Notes: generated by a model from the sequence alone, not told the origin. 64,000 nucleotides of DNA from an uncultured Bacteroides sp. (GCA_937890825.1 CALADS010000022.1:40613-104612), one strand, 5' to 3'; counted from the first letter of the stretch, positions 1 to 7,576 are shown. A program made the numbers and translations.

Positions 1-906
1 GGGTATTCTTGTTTGAAAAAGCTATTCATGATTTATGGTTTTTATAAATTTGCGAAATCGTTTTTAAAGGAATCTGAATACAGCACTATAGTGATCTTTA
101 CTATACAGCATGCTGTTTTCTTTGAATCTTTTCTCTTGAATAAGTTTAAGGGGAATTTTATCCTTGATATCCGGGATAATTCTCCTATTGGTAGAATTTC
201 TTTCTTTAAAAGAAAGTTAGTAAATCTTATAGCACATGCTGCCACTACGGTTGTTTCTTCTGAGGGCTTTCTTCAGTGGTTGCCGGATTGCGGGAAAGAC
301 AAGTATACCATTGCACATAATGTTACTCTGGAGAATATTTGCTGCTTTTCTCATAGGGATTGCGACATTTCACACAAAGATAAGCTGCGTATCTTGACGA
401 TTGGCTCTATCAGGGATTTGGATTCAAATTCAACTGTCATAAAGAATTTGGCGAATAATCCCCATTTTGAATTGGAGTTTGCAGGGGCTGGTCCGGCTAT
501 TGATGGTCTACAAGCCTTAAAGAAGCAATTGAATGCTTCTAATGTGTTATTCACAGGTCGATATATTAAATCGGATGAGAATGATATAGTACAAAAGGCT
601 GATATGATTAATATCTTTTTTGATCATAACATCAATAGCGATACACTTATGAGCAACCGCTTTTATTTATCTGTCATGATGCGTAAACCTATGATTGTAA
701 ACGAGGGTTGTTTCCAAGCTGAGCAAGTTAGAAAATATGGATTGGGTGTGGTGATTGGCGAAGGCGAGGATATGGCTCAAAAGATTGCCGATTATTGGAA
801 ATCGTTTGATTCAAGAGCCTATAATGAGGCTTGTGTTCAATTCCTTACTGAGGTTGAGAATGACATTGCGATTTTTAATAAAAGGATTATTAAAATTGTA
901 TTATAG
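1..906 (+). CDS. Glycosyltransferase (GT4-like), 5' end outside the window
   Basis: The reading frame is open to the first base of the window, so the 297 residues seen from the TTG at 13 are probably not the whole protein; the first part of the N-terminal Rossmann domain seems to be missing. The segment ILDIRDNSP is the usual end-of-N-domain motif of capsule GT4 enzymes, and GAGPAIDGLQALKKQ followed by VLFTGRY matches the nucleotide-sugar-binding C-terminal Rossmann domain. By family it would transfer a sugar from a nucleotide donor to a lipid-linked capsule or O-antigen intermediate at the cytoplasmic face. The gene is AT-rich like the other polysaccharide genes here and lies 40 bp before an acyltransferase in the same direction. 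The sugar specificity cannot be read from the sequence. Confidence 0.75.
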   Translation, partial: GYSCLKKLFMIYGFYKFAKSFLKESEYSTIVIFTIQHAVFFESFLLNKFKGNFILDIRDNSPIGRISFFKRKLVNLIAHAATTVVSSEGFLQWLPDCGKDKYTIAHNVTLENICCFSHRDCDISHKDKLRILTIGSIRDLDSNSTVIKNLANNPHFELEFAGAGPAIDGLQALKKQLNASNVLFTGRYIKSDENDIVQKADMINIFFDHNINSDTLMSNRFYLSVMMRKPMIVNEGCFQAEQVRKYGLGVVIGEGEDMAQKIADYWKSFDSRAYNEACVQFLTEVENDIAIFNKRIIKIVL

Positions 907-946
907 TTTACACATATTACTATTAACTCTAATATATTGATAATCA

Positions 947-1969
947 ATGGATAATCTGATTTTTCGGGGGGGGGGTAAAAATTGTTTAAATACCATAAGG
1001 TTGTTAGCTGCCCTTCAAGTGGTTTATGGCCACACTTTGGCTCACATGGAGATTCCGGGAATTCCCGTGTTAGGAACATTTTTGAATTTCTTTTCCGGGG
1101 TACCGATATTTTTCACGATGAGCGGATTCCTTATTTGGAGCAGCATCGGTCGTTCTAACAGTTTCGGTGAATACCTGCAAAAGAGATTCTGGAGAATTTT
1201 CCCGGAATTATGGGTGGCTGTAGCGGTGGAATTGGCAGTATTGCTCTTGTTCTATCGTGAGCCTGTTAGCTGGCCTCAGTTGGGTGCCTTTGCAATTACA
1301 CAGAGTACCATCTTTCAGTTCTGGACACCGGATTGTTTGCGCGGCTATGGATGTGGCTGTCCGAATGGTTCTTTGTGGACCATTTGTGTGTTGATACAGT
1401 TTTACTTCTTTGCGTTCTATTTATTTAAGTTTTTGCATGGAAAGAAATTTATCCGCTGGGCAGCTACTTTTATCGTTTCACTAGGTATTAGTTTGCTAAT
1501 TCCTTATGTCAGGGAAATGGTTCCCGAAATTGTGGGCAAATTGTTAAGCCAGACTTTATTGCCTTATCTGTGGATGTTTATTCTTCCTGCTTATGTGGCT
1601 GAGAAAAAAGAAGTGTTGCTGCCTGTGTTGATAAAATACTGGTGGATATTTTTAGTAGCTACCTTAATTATTAGTTACACAGGCTTCGATATCACGGCTG
1701 CTTATGCTGTCTTACACACGATTTCATTATTTGCGTGTCTGACGGGTGCTTCTTACGTTTTTGCGAGGCTGAATGTGAAAACAGATATTTCTTATGGTAT
1801 ATATATTTATCATATGACGGTGGTGAATGCTCTGCTTGAATTCGGATTTATGCATGATACATGGTTGCTTGCGCTAGTAGTGTTGATTACTTGTCTGTTA
1901 TCATGGATTTCCACTAAAACAGTGGGTGAGTATTGCGCTAATCGTAAGAAATCTTTAGTAAAAAGGTGA
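947..1969 (+). CDS. Membrane acyltransferase (acyltransferase-3 family) with 10-G tract at its 5' end
   Basis: A 340-residue polytopic membrane protein of the acyltransferase-3/OafA family, which O-acetylates (or otherwise acylates) surface polysaccharide. Seen: the N-terminal N-T-I-R-L-L-A-A pattern followed by V-Y-G-H (catalytic-type His about residue 28), FFTMSGFLIW near residue 60, and about ten hydrophobic segments. Codons 7-10 (R-G-G-G) are encoded by a run of ten G (966-975). Adding one G gives an immediate TAA and removing one G gives a stop four codons later, so tract length decides whether the protein is made. The next in-frame ATG is about residue 35, after the catalytic-type His. 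The gene follows the partial glycosyltransferase and probably belongs to the same polysaccharide operon. Confidence 0.85.
   Translation: MDNLIFRGGGKNCLNTIRLLAALQVVYGHTLAHMEIPGIPVLGTFLNFFSGVPIFFTMSGFLIWSSIGRSNSFGEYLQKRFWRIFPELWVAVAVELAVLLLFYREPVSWPQLGAFAITQSTIFQFWTPDCLRGYGCGCPNGSLWTICVLIQFYFFAFYLFKFLHGKKFIRWAATFIVSLGISLLIPYVREMVPEIVGKLLSQTLLPYLWMFILPAYVAEKKEVLLPVLIKYWWIFLVATLIISYTGFDITAAYAVLHTISLFACLTGASYVFARLNVKTDISYGIYIYHMTVVNALLEFGFMHDTWLLALVVLITCLLSWISTKTVGEYCANRKKSLVKR
966..975 (+). repeat. Poly-G tract (10 G) inside acyltransferase codons 7-10
   Basis: Ten consecutive G starting 19 bp into the acyltransferase gene. The length seen keeps the frame open; either one-base change closes it within a few codons. 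Homopolymer G tracts of this length are typical slipped-strand contingency sites in other bacteria. Confidence 0.8.
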
Positions 1970-1995
1970 TTATAAATTTATTAAATCAATAATAC

Positions 1996-2035
1996 AAGAA
2001 CTTCCCCGCCATCCATCTGTGGCAGGGAAGTTCTT
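1996..2035. terminator. Hairpin between convergent acyltransferase and amidase genes
   Basis: AAGAACTTCCC (1996-2006) pairs perfectly with GGGAAGTTCTT (2025-2035), with a further GCC/GGC pairing inside. It sits between two converging genes. No clear T tract follows on either strand, so a terminator role is inferred from position. Confidence 0.5.
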
Positions 2036-2065
2036 CATTCCATCCTCAAAAAGCTAAGAAACCTC

Positions 2066-2479
2066 TTACACCCCAAAATACTCGTGCGCTGCATCGAAGC
2101 AGGGGCAACTCTTCTGCGGATTCAGATCCCGGTGACCCACGATAAGGGCATCCGGGAAGAGCTTCTTCAGCTCACGGAGCAACGCCAGTAGCGAGGCTTT
2201 CTGCGCCAGGGTGCGGGTGTCCTTCGGACGACCCTCGGCATCCAGACCGCCCTCGTAGCAGATGCCGATGCTGTGGCGGTTGTGGTGCAGGCAGTGGGCA
2301 CCCACGGTTTCCAGCCGTCGCCCGCGGTGAATCACGCCGTCGCGCGTCAGGTAGTAGTGGTAACCGATGTCCTTGAAGCCGCGGTGACGGATGTGGTCCG
2401 TGCGGCAGGCTTCAAAATCAAAGTTCCGCCCCTCAGGGGTGGCGGAACAATGAACAATGAGCAAAGTGATGCGTCGCAT
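2066..2479 (-). CDS. N-acetylmuramoyl-L-alanine amidase (T7-lysozyme-like)
   Basis: A 137-residue amidase_2/PGRP-fold enzyme predicted to cleave the amide between N-acetylmuramic acid and L-alanine in peptidoglycan. Zinc ligands expected from T7 lysozyme are visible: H10 (in IVHCSATPEG), H116 (in VGHRDLNP) and C125, with K123 in the catalytic position. No signal peptide is seen, so export would need help, as for phage endolysins. The gene starts three bases after the stop of a 33-residue hydrophobic peptide and is the last gene of a HU-like/smalltalk/amidase unit. This trio is common beside Bacteroides capsule loci. Confidence 0.9.
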   Translation of the reverse strand: MRRITLLIVHCSATPEGRNFDFEACRTDHIRHRGFKDIGYHYYLTRDGVIHRGRRLETVGAHCLHHNRHSIGICYEGGLDAEGRPKDTRTLAQKASLLALLRELKKLFPDALIVGHRDLNPQKSCPCFDAAHEYFGV

Positions 2480-2482
2480 AGA

Positions 2483-2584
2483 CTACAGGTGATAGCAGGC
2501 TTGGAGTCCCAGGGCTCCGGCTACGGCCGTGGCGGCGGCGATGATTACTTTGAGGATGATTTGCCAGACATTTGTTTTTTTCAT
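2483..2584 (-). CDS. Smalltalk protein (33-residue hydrophobic peptide)
   Basis: Read directly from the minus strand: ATG at 2584-2582, 33 codons, TAG at 2485-2483. The peptide begins MKKTNVWQIILKVIIAAATA and ends ALGLQACYHL: a short basic start, one hydrophobic helix and a Cys near the end. It matches the Bacteroidales small-protein family called smalltalk, of unknown function. It ends three bases before the amidase start codon and lies downstream of the HU-like gene. A membrane helper role for the signal-less amidase is possible but only inferred from position. Confidence 0.8.
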   Translation of the reverse strand: MKKTNVWQIILKVIIAAATAVAGALGLQACYHL

Positions 2585-2642
2585 AAATGTATTGGATTAA
2601 GTGAATAAATAATAGAATCGGGTGGGAGAAGCGGAGCAGGGG

Positions 2643-3113
2643 TTAGCCCAACATGCCACCGCCTCCGGGTTCTTCTTCACCGCTGTCGGTACCGCCGCCG
2701 GTGGTGGGGGTCACGGTGTACTGGCCTTGTTCGCGCAGCACGGCTTCCAGGTTCAGCTGCTTGTTGCTGAGTTCTCCGGTGGCACGGGCCCGCAGACGCA
2801 CGCCTTTCACGTGGGTGGATACCTTGAACTCTTCCGGACTGGTGGCGCCGTGGTCGGGGATGATGCCGCACGAGAAGATGGCCAGGTCGTCCAGCTTCAC
2901 GTTCTTGCCGTCGAGAATCAGCTCTTTGATGCAAGCCACCATGTCGGTCAGCACGCCGCGGATCACGCCCATCGAGTAGGGGGTGTTGTGGTCGGCCATG
3001 TGCTTGGCCAGCTGTTCGATGTCCAGCATCTGGTTGATGACCGGACGGATGTACCACAGGCCTTTGGAACTGTTCATGCCACTTTTCATCTGATACTTTT
3101 TGTAGAGAATCAT
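2643..3113 (-). CDS. HU-like DNA-binding protein (HU-HIG type)
   Basis: A 156-residue histone-like protein. Residues about 1-125 follow the Bacteroidales HU-related pattern (start YKKYQMKS, then KGLWYIRPV, LTDMVACIKELILDGKNVKLDDLAIF) and the tail is low-complexity, rich in G, T and E. Family knowledge points to non-specific DNA binding and bending; its link to capsule islands is known only as a genomic association. It is the first gene of the minus-strand unit with smalltalk and amidase and is divergent from the DUF4248 gene across a 215-bp region with regularly spaced CGAT motifs. Confidence 0.85.
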   Translation of the reverse strand: MILYKKYQMKSGMNSSKGLWYIRPVINQMLDIEQLAKHMADHNTPYSMGVIRGVLTDMVACIKELILDGKNVKLDDLAIFSCGIIPDHGATSPEEFKVSTHVKGVRLRARATGELSNKQLNLEAVLREQGQYTVTPTTGGGTDSGEEEPGGGGMLG

Positions 3114-3211
3114 AGGTTTATATATTTAAGAAGTTAATAAATTAAGAGGTTTCCCTCTCGTTGACTATGCAAATATACTACGACGGAAGGGGCACTTTAC
3201 CTGATTCCGGT

Positions 3212-3256
3212 CGATGCTGCCCGATGCGGCACCAAATGGCTCGATAATGCACGATA
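3212..3256. repeat. CGAT motifs spaced by 10 bp upstream of the DUF4248 gene
   Basis: CGATG occurs at 3212 and 3222 and CGATA at 3242 and 3252, so all four lie on the same helical face. They sit just upstream of the promoter at 3272-3302 in the divergent gap between the HU-like and DUF4248 genes. An operator role is inferred. Confidence 0.4.
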
Positions 3257-3271
3257 ATCTGATGTAATCCG

Positions 3272-3302
3272 TTGGTTTTCAGGTGAAAAATAAGTATATT
3301 TG
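3272..3302 (+). promoter_or_regulatory. Promoter of the DUF4248 gene
   Basis: TTG at 3272-3274, a 20-bp spacer and TATATTTG at 3295-3302, an exact match to the Bacteroidetes -7 consensus TAnnTTTG. The start codon follows 26 bp later. Confidence 0.7.
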
Positions 3303-3328
3303 TACCTGTTAAATTAAAACGATACATC

Positions 3329-3565
3329 ATGATTCACAGTACAGAAGAAGAGCATTTTCATATCCGCAGCTACGGCATCGGCGAACTGGCCAGCTGCTAT
3401 AATCCGCATATCTCGGTGGGCGCTGCCCGCCGCAAACTCATGGCTTGGATTCGCCTGCAGCCCGAACTGGTAGAGGCGTTGCGTGCCAACGGGTTCAGCA
3501 GCAAGGTGCGCAGCTTCACGCCGACACAGGTACGGCTGATTGTAGCTGCCATTGGCGAACCTTAA
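3329..3565 (+). CDS. DUF4248 domain protein
   Basis: A 78-residue protein matching the Bacteroidales DUF4248 family: FHIRSYGIGELASCYNP near the start and a C-terminal FTPTQVRLIVAAIGEP. The family has no assigned function; the short helical build with R-K-L-M-A-W-I resembles a small DNA-binding or partner protein. It recurs next to VirE-like ATPases and HU-like proteins at capsule loci, as here. Its stop codon directly abuts the first TCCATGGA of the array at 3566, and it converges with the VirE-like gene. Confidence 0.8.
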   Translation: MIHSTEEEHFHIRSYGIGELASCYNPHISVGAARRKLMAWIRLQPELVEALRANGFSSKVRSFTPTQVRLIVAAIGEP

Positions 3566-3639
3566 TCCATGGATGTAGCTTTCTCTATCCATGGATTAAG
3601 AATCGTCAGTCCATGGATTTACTGGGCTGAATCCATGGA
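3566..3639. repeat. TCCATGGA array, four copies, 22-bp period
   Basis: The 8-bp palindrome TCCATGGA starts at 3566, 3588, 3610 and 3632, exactly 22 bp apart, with 14-bp spacers that differ. It fills the gap between the convergent DUF4248 and VirE-like genes; the last copy lies inside the VirE-like 3' coding end. The same palindrome and period occur at 56385-56480. Confidence 0.85.
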
Positions 3640-5745
3640 TTCCGCGCAGTCTCTGGCCAGTGAATGACGGTTGAACTCCACTTCTTCTGCGGTCAGCCGG
3701 ATGACCCGGTAGCCGCGCTTGCCGTTGATCTTAATCGGCTTGTAGCCCAGTGCCTTCATCTCTACGGATACCTTCAGGCTGCTCAGCGTGATGTGCGGGC
3801 CTTCTTGCAGCACCTTCAGAATCTCGGCATTGGTCATGAAGACGCCTTTCTCGTGAGGCATGGGGCGGCGGAAGTAGGTCTGGATGAGGTCGCGTTCCAC
3901 ACAGGGCATCTCGAAGTCGCGGTTGTGCTCGTTCACCTCACGGGTCTCTTCGGGCGACAGCCAGTAGTGGTAGTCTTGCTTCACCAGACTCACAGCCTGC
4001 GCATAGACGCCGGCATAGTTGATGGGATGCGTGTGCGGGGCGTCGATGCTTTCCACGTCCACCGGCAGCCAGCGGCGCGTACCTTCCGGGTCGCTCAGAA
4101 ACTGGTGCTGGTTACTGGTGCCTGCCAGCGAGGCCAGGTGGGGCCGTACTTCCTTGTAGCGGGCATAGGGAGCGCGCTCGGTGATGTGGGGCAGGGTGGT
4201 CAGGGCCTTGAGCTGGGTCATCACAGCCCCCTCCAGGTTATCCAGCTCTTCCAGGCAGATGAGGGCAAATTCCGACAGGGCCAGGTGATCGTCTTTCGTG
4301 AAGTGGTGATTGTTGCACTTCAGACTGAAGTAGCGGTTCAGCTCGGGCGGCAGCAGCTTGTTCAGCCAGGAGGTCTTGAAGATGCCCTGCCGGCCGATGA
4401 GCACCAGAATCTCGTGGTTCACCACCTTTTCCTTCAGCAGTGACGCCACCATGGCCACAAACCATTTCTTGAAGTAGTGGTGGAAGAAGCGGTCTTCTTC
4501 GGGCGTCTTGGCATGCACCATCGAGGCCAGCTGGTCGATGTAGTCGGTCTGGCCGTCCCATTCGTTGTAGCTCGACAGGCAGCTCGTAAAGGGGTTGAAG
4601 AGGGGCACGTAGTCCGACTCCAGCAGCTGGCGGATGTCGCTTAGCGAGCAGTAGCTGATTTCTTCGTTGATGTGGTGCCAGAATGAATTCAGGTCACGGT
4701 CGGTCAGGTCTTGCCATTCGGGCTGTTCCGTGTGATAGGCGATTTCGGTAAATCCGGTCACGGTGTTCTTGCGGAAGGCGGCCTGCTTGTCCAGGTATTC
4801 CTTCAGCCGGGTAAGGCTGATGCACTCTTTCCGGCTGTTGTCTTTCGGGGTGCGGGTGCCGTGCTTCGAGGTGTCCTTGAAGCAGTGCCTCAGGATGCGG
4901 GGCGCGTCGGGATAATCTTCAAAGTGCCGGGCTGCCCATGCCACCGCCGTTTCGCAGTCTGCCCCATACTCATTGAGCAGGAGGCCCATCTGATAAATGT
5001 ATTCATCGTGGTGATGCGGGGCATACTGCACATCACGGTTACGCAGTTCCGCTTCGGCAGCCCGTACGGCGGTGGCCAGCTGTCTGCGCAACCCTTTTTT
5101 CTGCTGCTGGTTCTTCTTCTCGTCGTCGCAGGCAGCCTGCAGCTTGGCATAGCAGCACTCGGTGGCTTGCGGATTGTAATACACCTCGGGGTCGTGGGCC
5201 AGCACCGTGAGGCGGGTGGCATTCTTACACTTGCCGTCGGTCTTGCAGCCGGTGAGCCGGGCGTAATGTCGGTTGATGGCTTGAAACACCACTTCATGCA
5301 CTTTCTCGTTGACGGAAGCATCGTCCGTCAGCCCGTTATAACGATACAGAATACGGATGCCTTCACCGCTGATGGTGGTGAAGCAAAGCAGCGTATGTTC
5401 GTCGCTGCGGATCAGCTGCAGCACCTCGGCCATCCGTTCGGCCGGCACGTGGTCGAGGTCTACCATGCCCAGTGAGGTCCACGATGCGATGTGGGCCTTG
5501 TCTTTGCCGTCGCTGAACGTCACCGACACCGATACACACGGAGAGGCTTTCTTTTCACGGTCGGCTGCCTGCTTCTTGCCTTCTTTCAGGTACTGGCGGT
5601 GCAGCGTGGTGTGATGCGCTATCTCCGGATTGGTTTTTACCAGATTCAGCAGTCGCTGAAAAGTGATGTTCACTGGATGGACGTTGGATAGTCCATCGAA
5701 ACAGCTCAGCACAACGTCTGAGTTGAAGAATTCGTCTTTATTCAT
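3619..5745 (-). CDS. VirE-like ATPase (BT4734-type N domain, VirE domain, DUF3874-like end)
   Basis: A 708-residue protein. Residues about 60-200 form the BT4734-type N-terminal region with a MVDLDHV stretch (94-100) resembling the acidic motif of archaeo-eukaryotic primases; this resemblance is inference. Residues about 370-600 form the VirE P-loop domain: Walker A GRQGIFKTS at 451-459 and Walker B ICLEELD near 496-502, with the T-S-N sensor motif near 543. The end (about 615-690) fits DUF3874. It may be a primase/helicase-like replication protein of mobile origin. It is GC-rich compared with the glycosyltransferase genes, and its last codons contain one copy of the TCCATGGA array. Confidence 0.85.
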   Translation of the reverse strand: MNKDEFFNSDVVLSCFDGLSNVHPVNITFQRLLNLVKTNPEIAHHTTLHRQYLKEGKKQAADREKKASPCVSVSVTFSDGKDKAHIASWTSLGMVDLDHVPAERMAEVLQLIRSDEHTLLCFTTISGEGIRILYRYNGLTDDASVNEKVHEVVFQAINRHYARLTGCKTDGKCKNATRLTVLAHDPEVYYNPQATECCYAKLQAACDDEKKNQQQKKGLRRQLATAVRAAEAELRNRDVQYAPHHHDEYIYQMGLLLNEYGADCETAVAWAARHFEDYPDAPRILRHCFKDTSKHGTRTPKDNSRKECISLTRLKEYLDKQAAFRKNTVTGFTEIAYHTEQPEWQDLTDRDLNSFWHHINEEISYCSLSDIRQLLESDYVPLFNPFTSCLSSYNEWDGQTDYIDQLASMVHAKTPEEDRFFHHYFKKWFVAMVASLLKEKVVNHEILVLIGRQGIFKTSWLNKLLPPELNRYFSLKCNNHHFTKDDHLALSEFALICLEELDNLEGAVMTQLKALTTLPHITERAPYARYKEVRPHLASLAGTSNQHQFLSDPEGTRRWLPVDVESIDAPHTHPINYAGVYAQAVSLVKQDYHYWLSPEETREVNEHNRDFEMPCVERDLIQTYFRRPMPHEKGVFMTNAEILKVLQEGPHITLSSLKVSVEMKALGYKPIKINGKRGYRVIRLTAEEVEFNRHSLARDCAESMDSAQ

Positions 5746-5889
5746 ATGTATTAGATTTATTTAATCGGGGCGCAAGTTAGGAGATAATCTGCAAGGCTGC
5801 AAACTTGCGTTTTCTGCATAGAGAAATCAAATTTAGCTTTATTAACTATCTGGCGATTGAAATTCACGCCTGCTACTACTGAATTAACC

Positions 5890-5911
5890 GAAGGGTCTGT
5901 CTGGACCCTTC
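5890..5911 (+). promoter_or_regulatory. Perfect hairpin just before the split ORF
   Basis: GAAGGGTC (5890-5897) and GACCCTTC (5904-5911) form a perfect 8-bp stem with a TGTCTG loop, ending 15 bp before the ATG at 5927. It would lie in the leader of that mRNA. A longer imperfect pair CGCAAGTT/AACTTGCG lies about 100 bp further upstream. Function unknown. Confidence 0.45.
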
Positions 5912-5926
5912 ATAAATTTAATTGTT

Positions 5927-6285
5927 ATGAATAAAAATGATGGTATGTCTACGGATGTTCTTCAGAAGGATACCGTGAACTTTTCCCACCTGGGAAATTA
6001 CTTGAACCGTAGTATCGAATGTTACAAGCGCGAATGCCACGGACTGACATCGAGGGAACTGACAGCATCGCTGCACATCGCTGCAAAAACCCTGACGGAG
6101 GTAAAAAAGGGGTTCAATCGAATATAGAGTATTACGTGACGGTGACAGAAGCTGTGGCAAAGGTCCTGAAAGAGCGGCATCCGGAGCGAGTACAGCCCTT
6201 TATATTGGAGTGCTTCCGGCAAGCCACGCTGGACGTGGCGCACAATACGCCTCTTTTGATGCGACAGAAAAATAAAGATAAATAG
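5927..6285 (+). CDS. Split ORF, unknown function, candidate -1 frameshift or broken gene
   Basis: Two overlapping frames read as one protein. Frame A starts at ATG 5927 and stops at 6125-6127 (66 residues). Frame B has no convincing start but runs to 6285 with sensible coding content (YYVTVTEAVAKVLKERHPER and onward). The switch point contains A AAA AAG at 6103-6109 in the correct zero-frame phase, the same heptamer used for -1 frameshifting in E. coli dnaX. A -1 slip joins 61 codons to 58 more, giving a 119-residue product. A simple one-base indel in the six-A run explains it equally well. I do not recognise the family. It lies between the VirE-like gene and the capE-type gene. Confidence 0.6.
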
Positions 6286-6303
6286 CTGAATCAGATTAGA
6301 TTA

Positions 6304-6402
6304 GGAAAATAGGGGGCGGCTTGGGCCCCCGATTTTCCAACTTTTATAGATACAGAAAAAAAGTAAAAGAATCGGACTTGTCTTATTTCTTTACTTTTTT
6401 TC
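6304..6402 (+). terminator. Two consecutive hairpins upstream of capE
   Basis: The first has a 14-bp stem with one mismatch, GGAAAATAGGGGGC (6304-6317) against 6325-6338. The second is a 13-bp perfect A/T-rich repeat (6355-6367 with 6390-6402) ending in a T run. Together they look like a terminator isolating the accessory island from the FucNAc cassette. Confidence 0.5.
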
Positions 6403-6520
6403 TCACTCGCGCGTACCCGCGGGGGATAAAGTTAGAAAACAGGCGTCCCTAGCCGACCCTAAATGTGAGTTAATAAACAGAATATCAATTCATTACACTA
6501 ATTATTAAAATTTGTGAAAA

Positions 6521-7570
6521 ATGTCAGTATTTGAAAACAAAACCCTGTTGATTACAGGTGGTACAGGCAGTTTCGGTAACGCTGTACTTCGTCGCTTCCT
6601 GGATAGCGACATCAAGGAGATTCGTATCTTCTCTCGTGATGAAAAGAAACAAGATGATATGCGTCATGAATACCAGGTGAAGTATCCGGATGTAGCTCAC
6701 AAGATTAAATTCTTCATCGGTGATGTACGTAATCTTCAGTCTTGTAAGAATGCCATGCCGGGTGTAGACTACATCTTCCACGCAGCTGCCTTGAAACAGG
6801 TTCCTTCTTGCGAATTCTTCCCGATGGAAGCGGTAAAGACCAATGTGATTGGTACAGACAACATCCTGACGGCGGCTATCGAAGCGAAGGTGAAAGCCGT
6901 GATTTGCTTATCTACCGACAAGGCTGCTTATCCCATCAATGCCATGGGTATCACCAAGGCCATTGAAGAGAAGATTGCAGTAGCCAAGTCTCGCTATTCG
7001 GGCGATACCAAGATCTGCTGTACTCGCTACGGTAACGTGATGTGTTCTCGCGGTTCGGTGATTCCTTTGTGGATTGAGCAGATTCGCAACGGCAACCCCA
7101 TTACCCTGACTGAGCCTACCATGACTCGTTTTATCATGTCACTGGAAGAAGCTGTAGACCTGGTACTGTTTGCTTTCGAGCATGGACAGAACGGAGATAT
7201 CCTGGTGCAGAAAGCACCGGCTTGTACCATCCAGACACAGGCGGAAGCCGTATGCGAGCTGTTTGGCGGCAAGAAGGAAGACATCAAGGTAATCGGTATC
7301 CGCCACGGTGAAAAGATGTACGAAACCCTGTTGACTAACGAAGAATGTGCCAAAGCAGAAGATATGGGTGATTTCTACCGTGTGCCGGCCGATAACCGTG
7401 GTTTGAACTACGATAAGTATTTTAAAGAAGGCGAAACAGAGCGCAACACGCTGACTGAATTCAACTCGAATAACACTCGTATCTTGAATGTAGAAGAAAC
7501 GAAGGCAAAAATTGCTGCGTTGGACTACATCAAGAGAGAGTTGAGCGGAGAAGGTAACTTTGTACAATAA
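6521..7570 (+). CDS. capE: UDP-GlcNAc 4,6-dehydratase/5-epimerase, UDP-L-FucNAc pathway step 1
   Basis: A 349-residue extended SDR enzyme of the CapE/WbjB/FnlA type, converting UDP-GlcNAc to 4-keto-6-deoxy UDP-sugars. NAD(P)-binding glycines G13-G14-T15-G16-S17-F18-G19 are visible, and the catalytic stretch has M142-G-I-T-K146, the MxxxK form known for CapE-type enzymes instead of YxxxK. It is followed after 6 bp by a CapF-type reductase and then a CapG-type 2-epimerase, the full set for UDP-N-acetyl-L-fucosamine. That neighbourhood separates it from the related FlaA1/PglF dehydratases. Transcription probably starts in the hairpin-rich gap upstream. Confidence 0.9.
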   Translation: MSVFENKTLLITGGTGSFGNAVLRRFLDSDIKEIRIFSRDEKKQDDMRHEYQVKYPDVAHKIKFFIGDVRNLQSCKNAMPGVDYIFHAAALKQVPSCEFFPMEAVKTNVIGTDNILTAAIEAKVKAVICLSTDKAAYPINAMGITKAIEEKIAVAKSRYSGDTKICCTRYGNVMCSRGSVIPLWIEQIRNGNPITLTEPTMTRFIMSLEEAVDLVLFAFEHGQNGDILVQKAPACTIQTQAEAVCELFGGKKEDIKVIGIRHGEKMYETLLTNEECAKAEDMGDFYRVPADNRGLNYDKYFKEGETERNTLTEFNSNNTRILNVEETKAKIAALDYIKRELSGEGNFVQ

Positions 7571-7576
7571 GCAATC

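Noticed and set aside
2622..3137. 171-residue frame on the plus strand opposite the HU-like gene
   Set aside because: The minus-strand HU-like protein has clear family pattern and operon context; the plus frame has none.
3566..3639. CRISPR array
   Set aside because: The conserved part is only 8 bp and spacers 14 bp, with no cas genes in the window; CRISPR repeats are much longer.
6355..6402. Invertible promoter recombination sites
   Set aside because: The inverted repeat is A/T-rich, only 22 bp apart, with no promoter between the arms and no invertase gene nearby; it fits a hairpin better.
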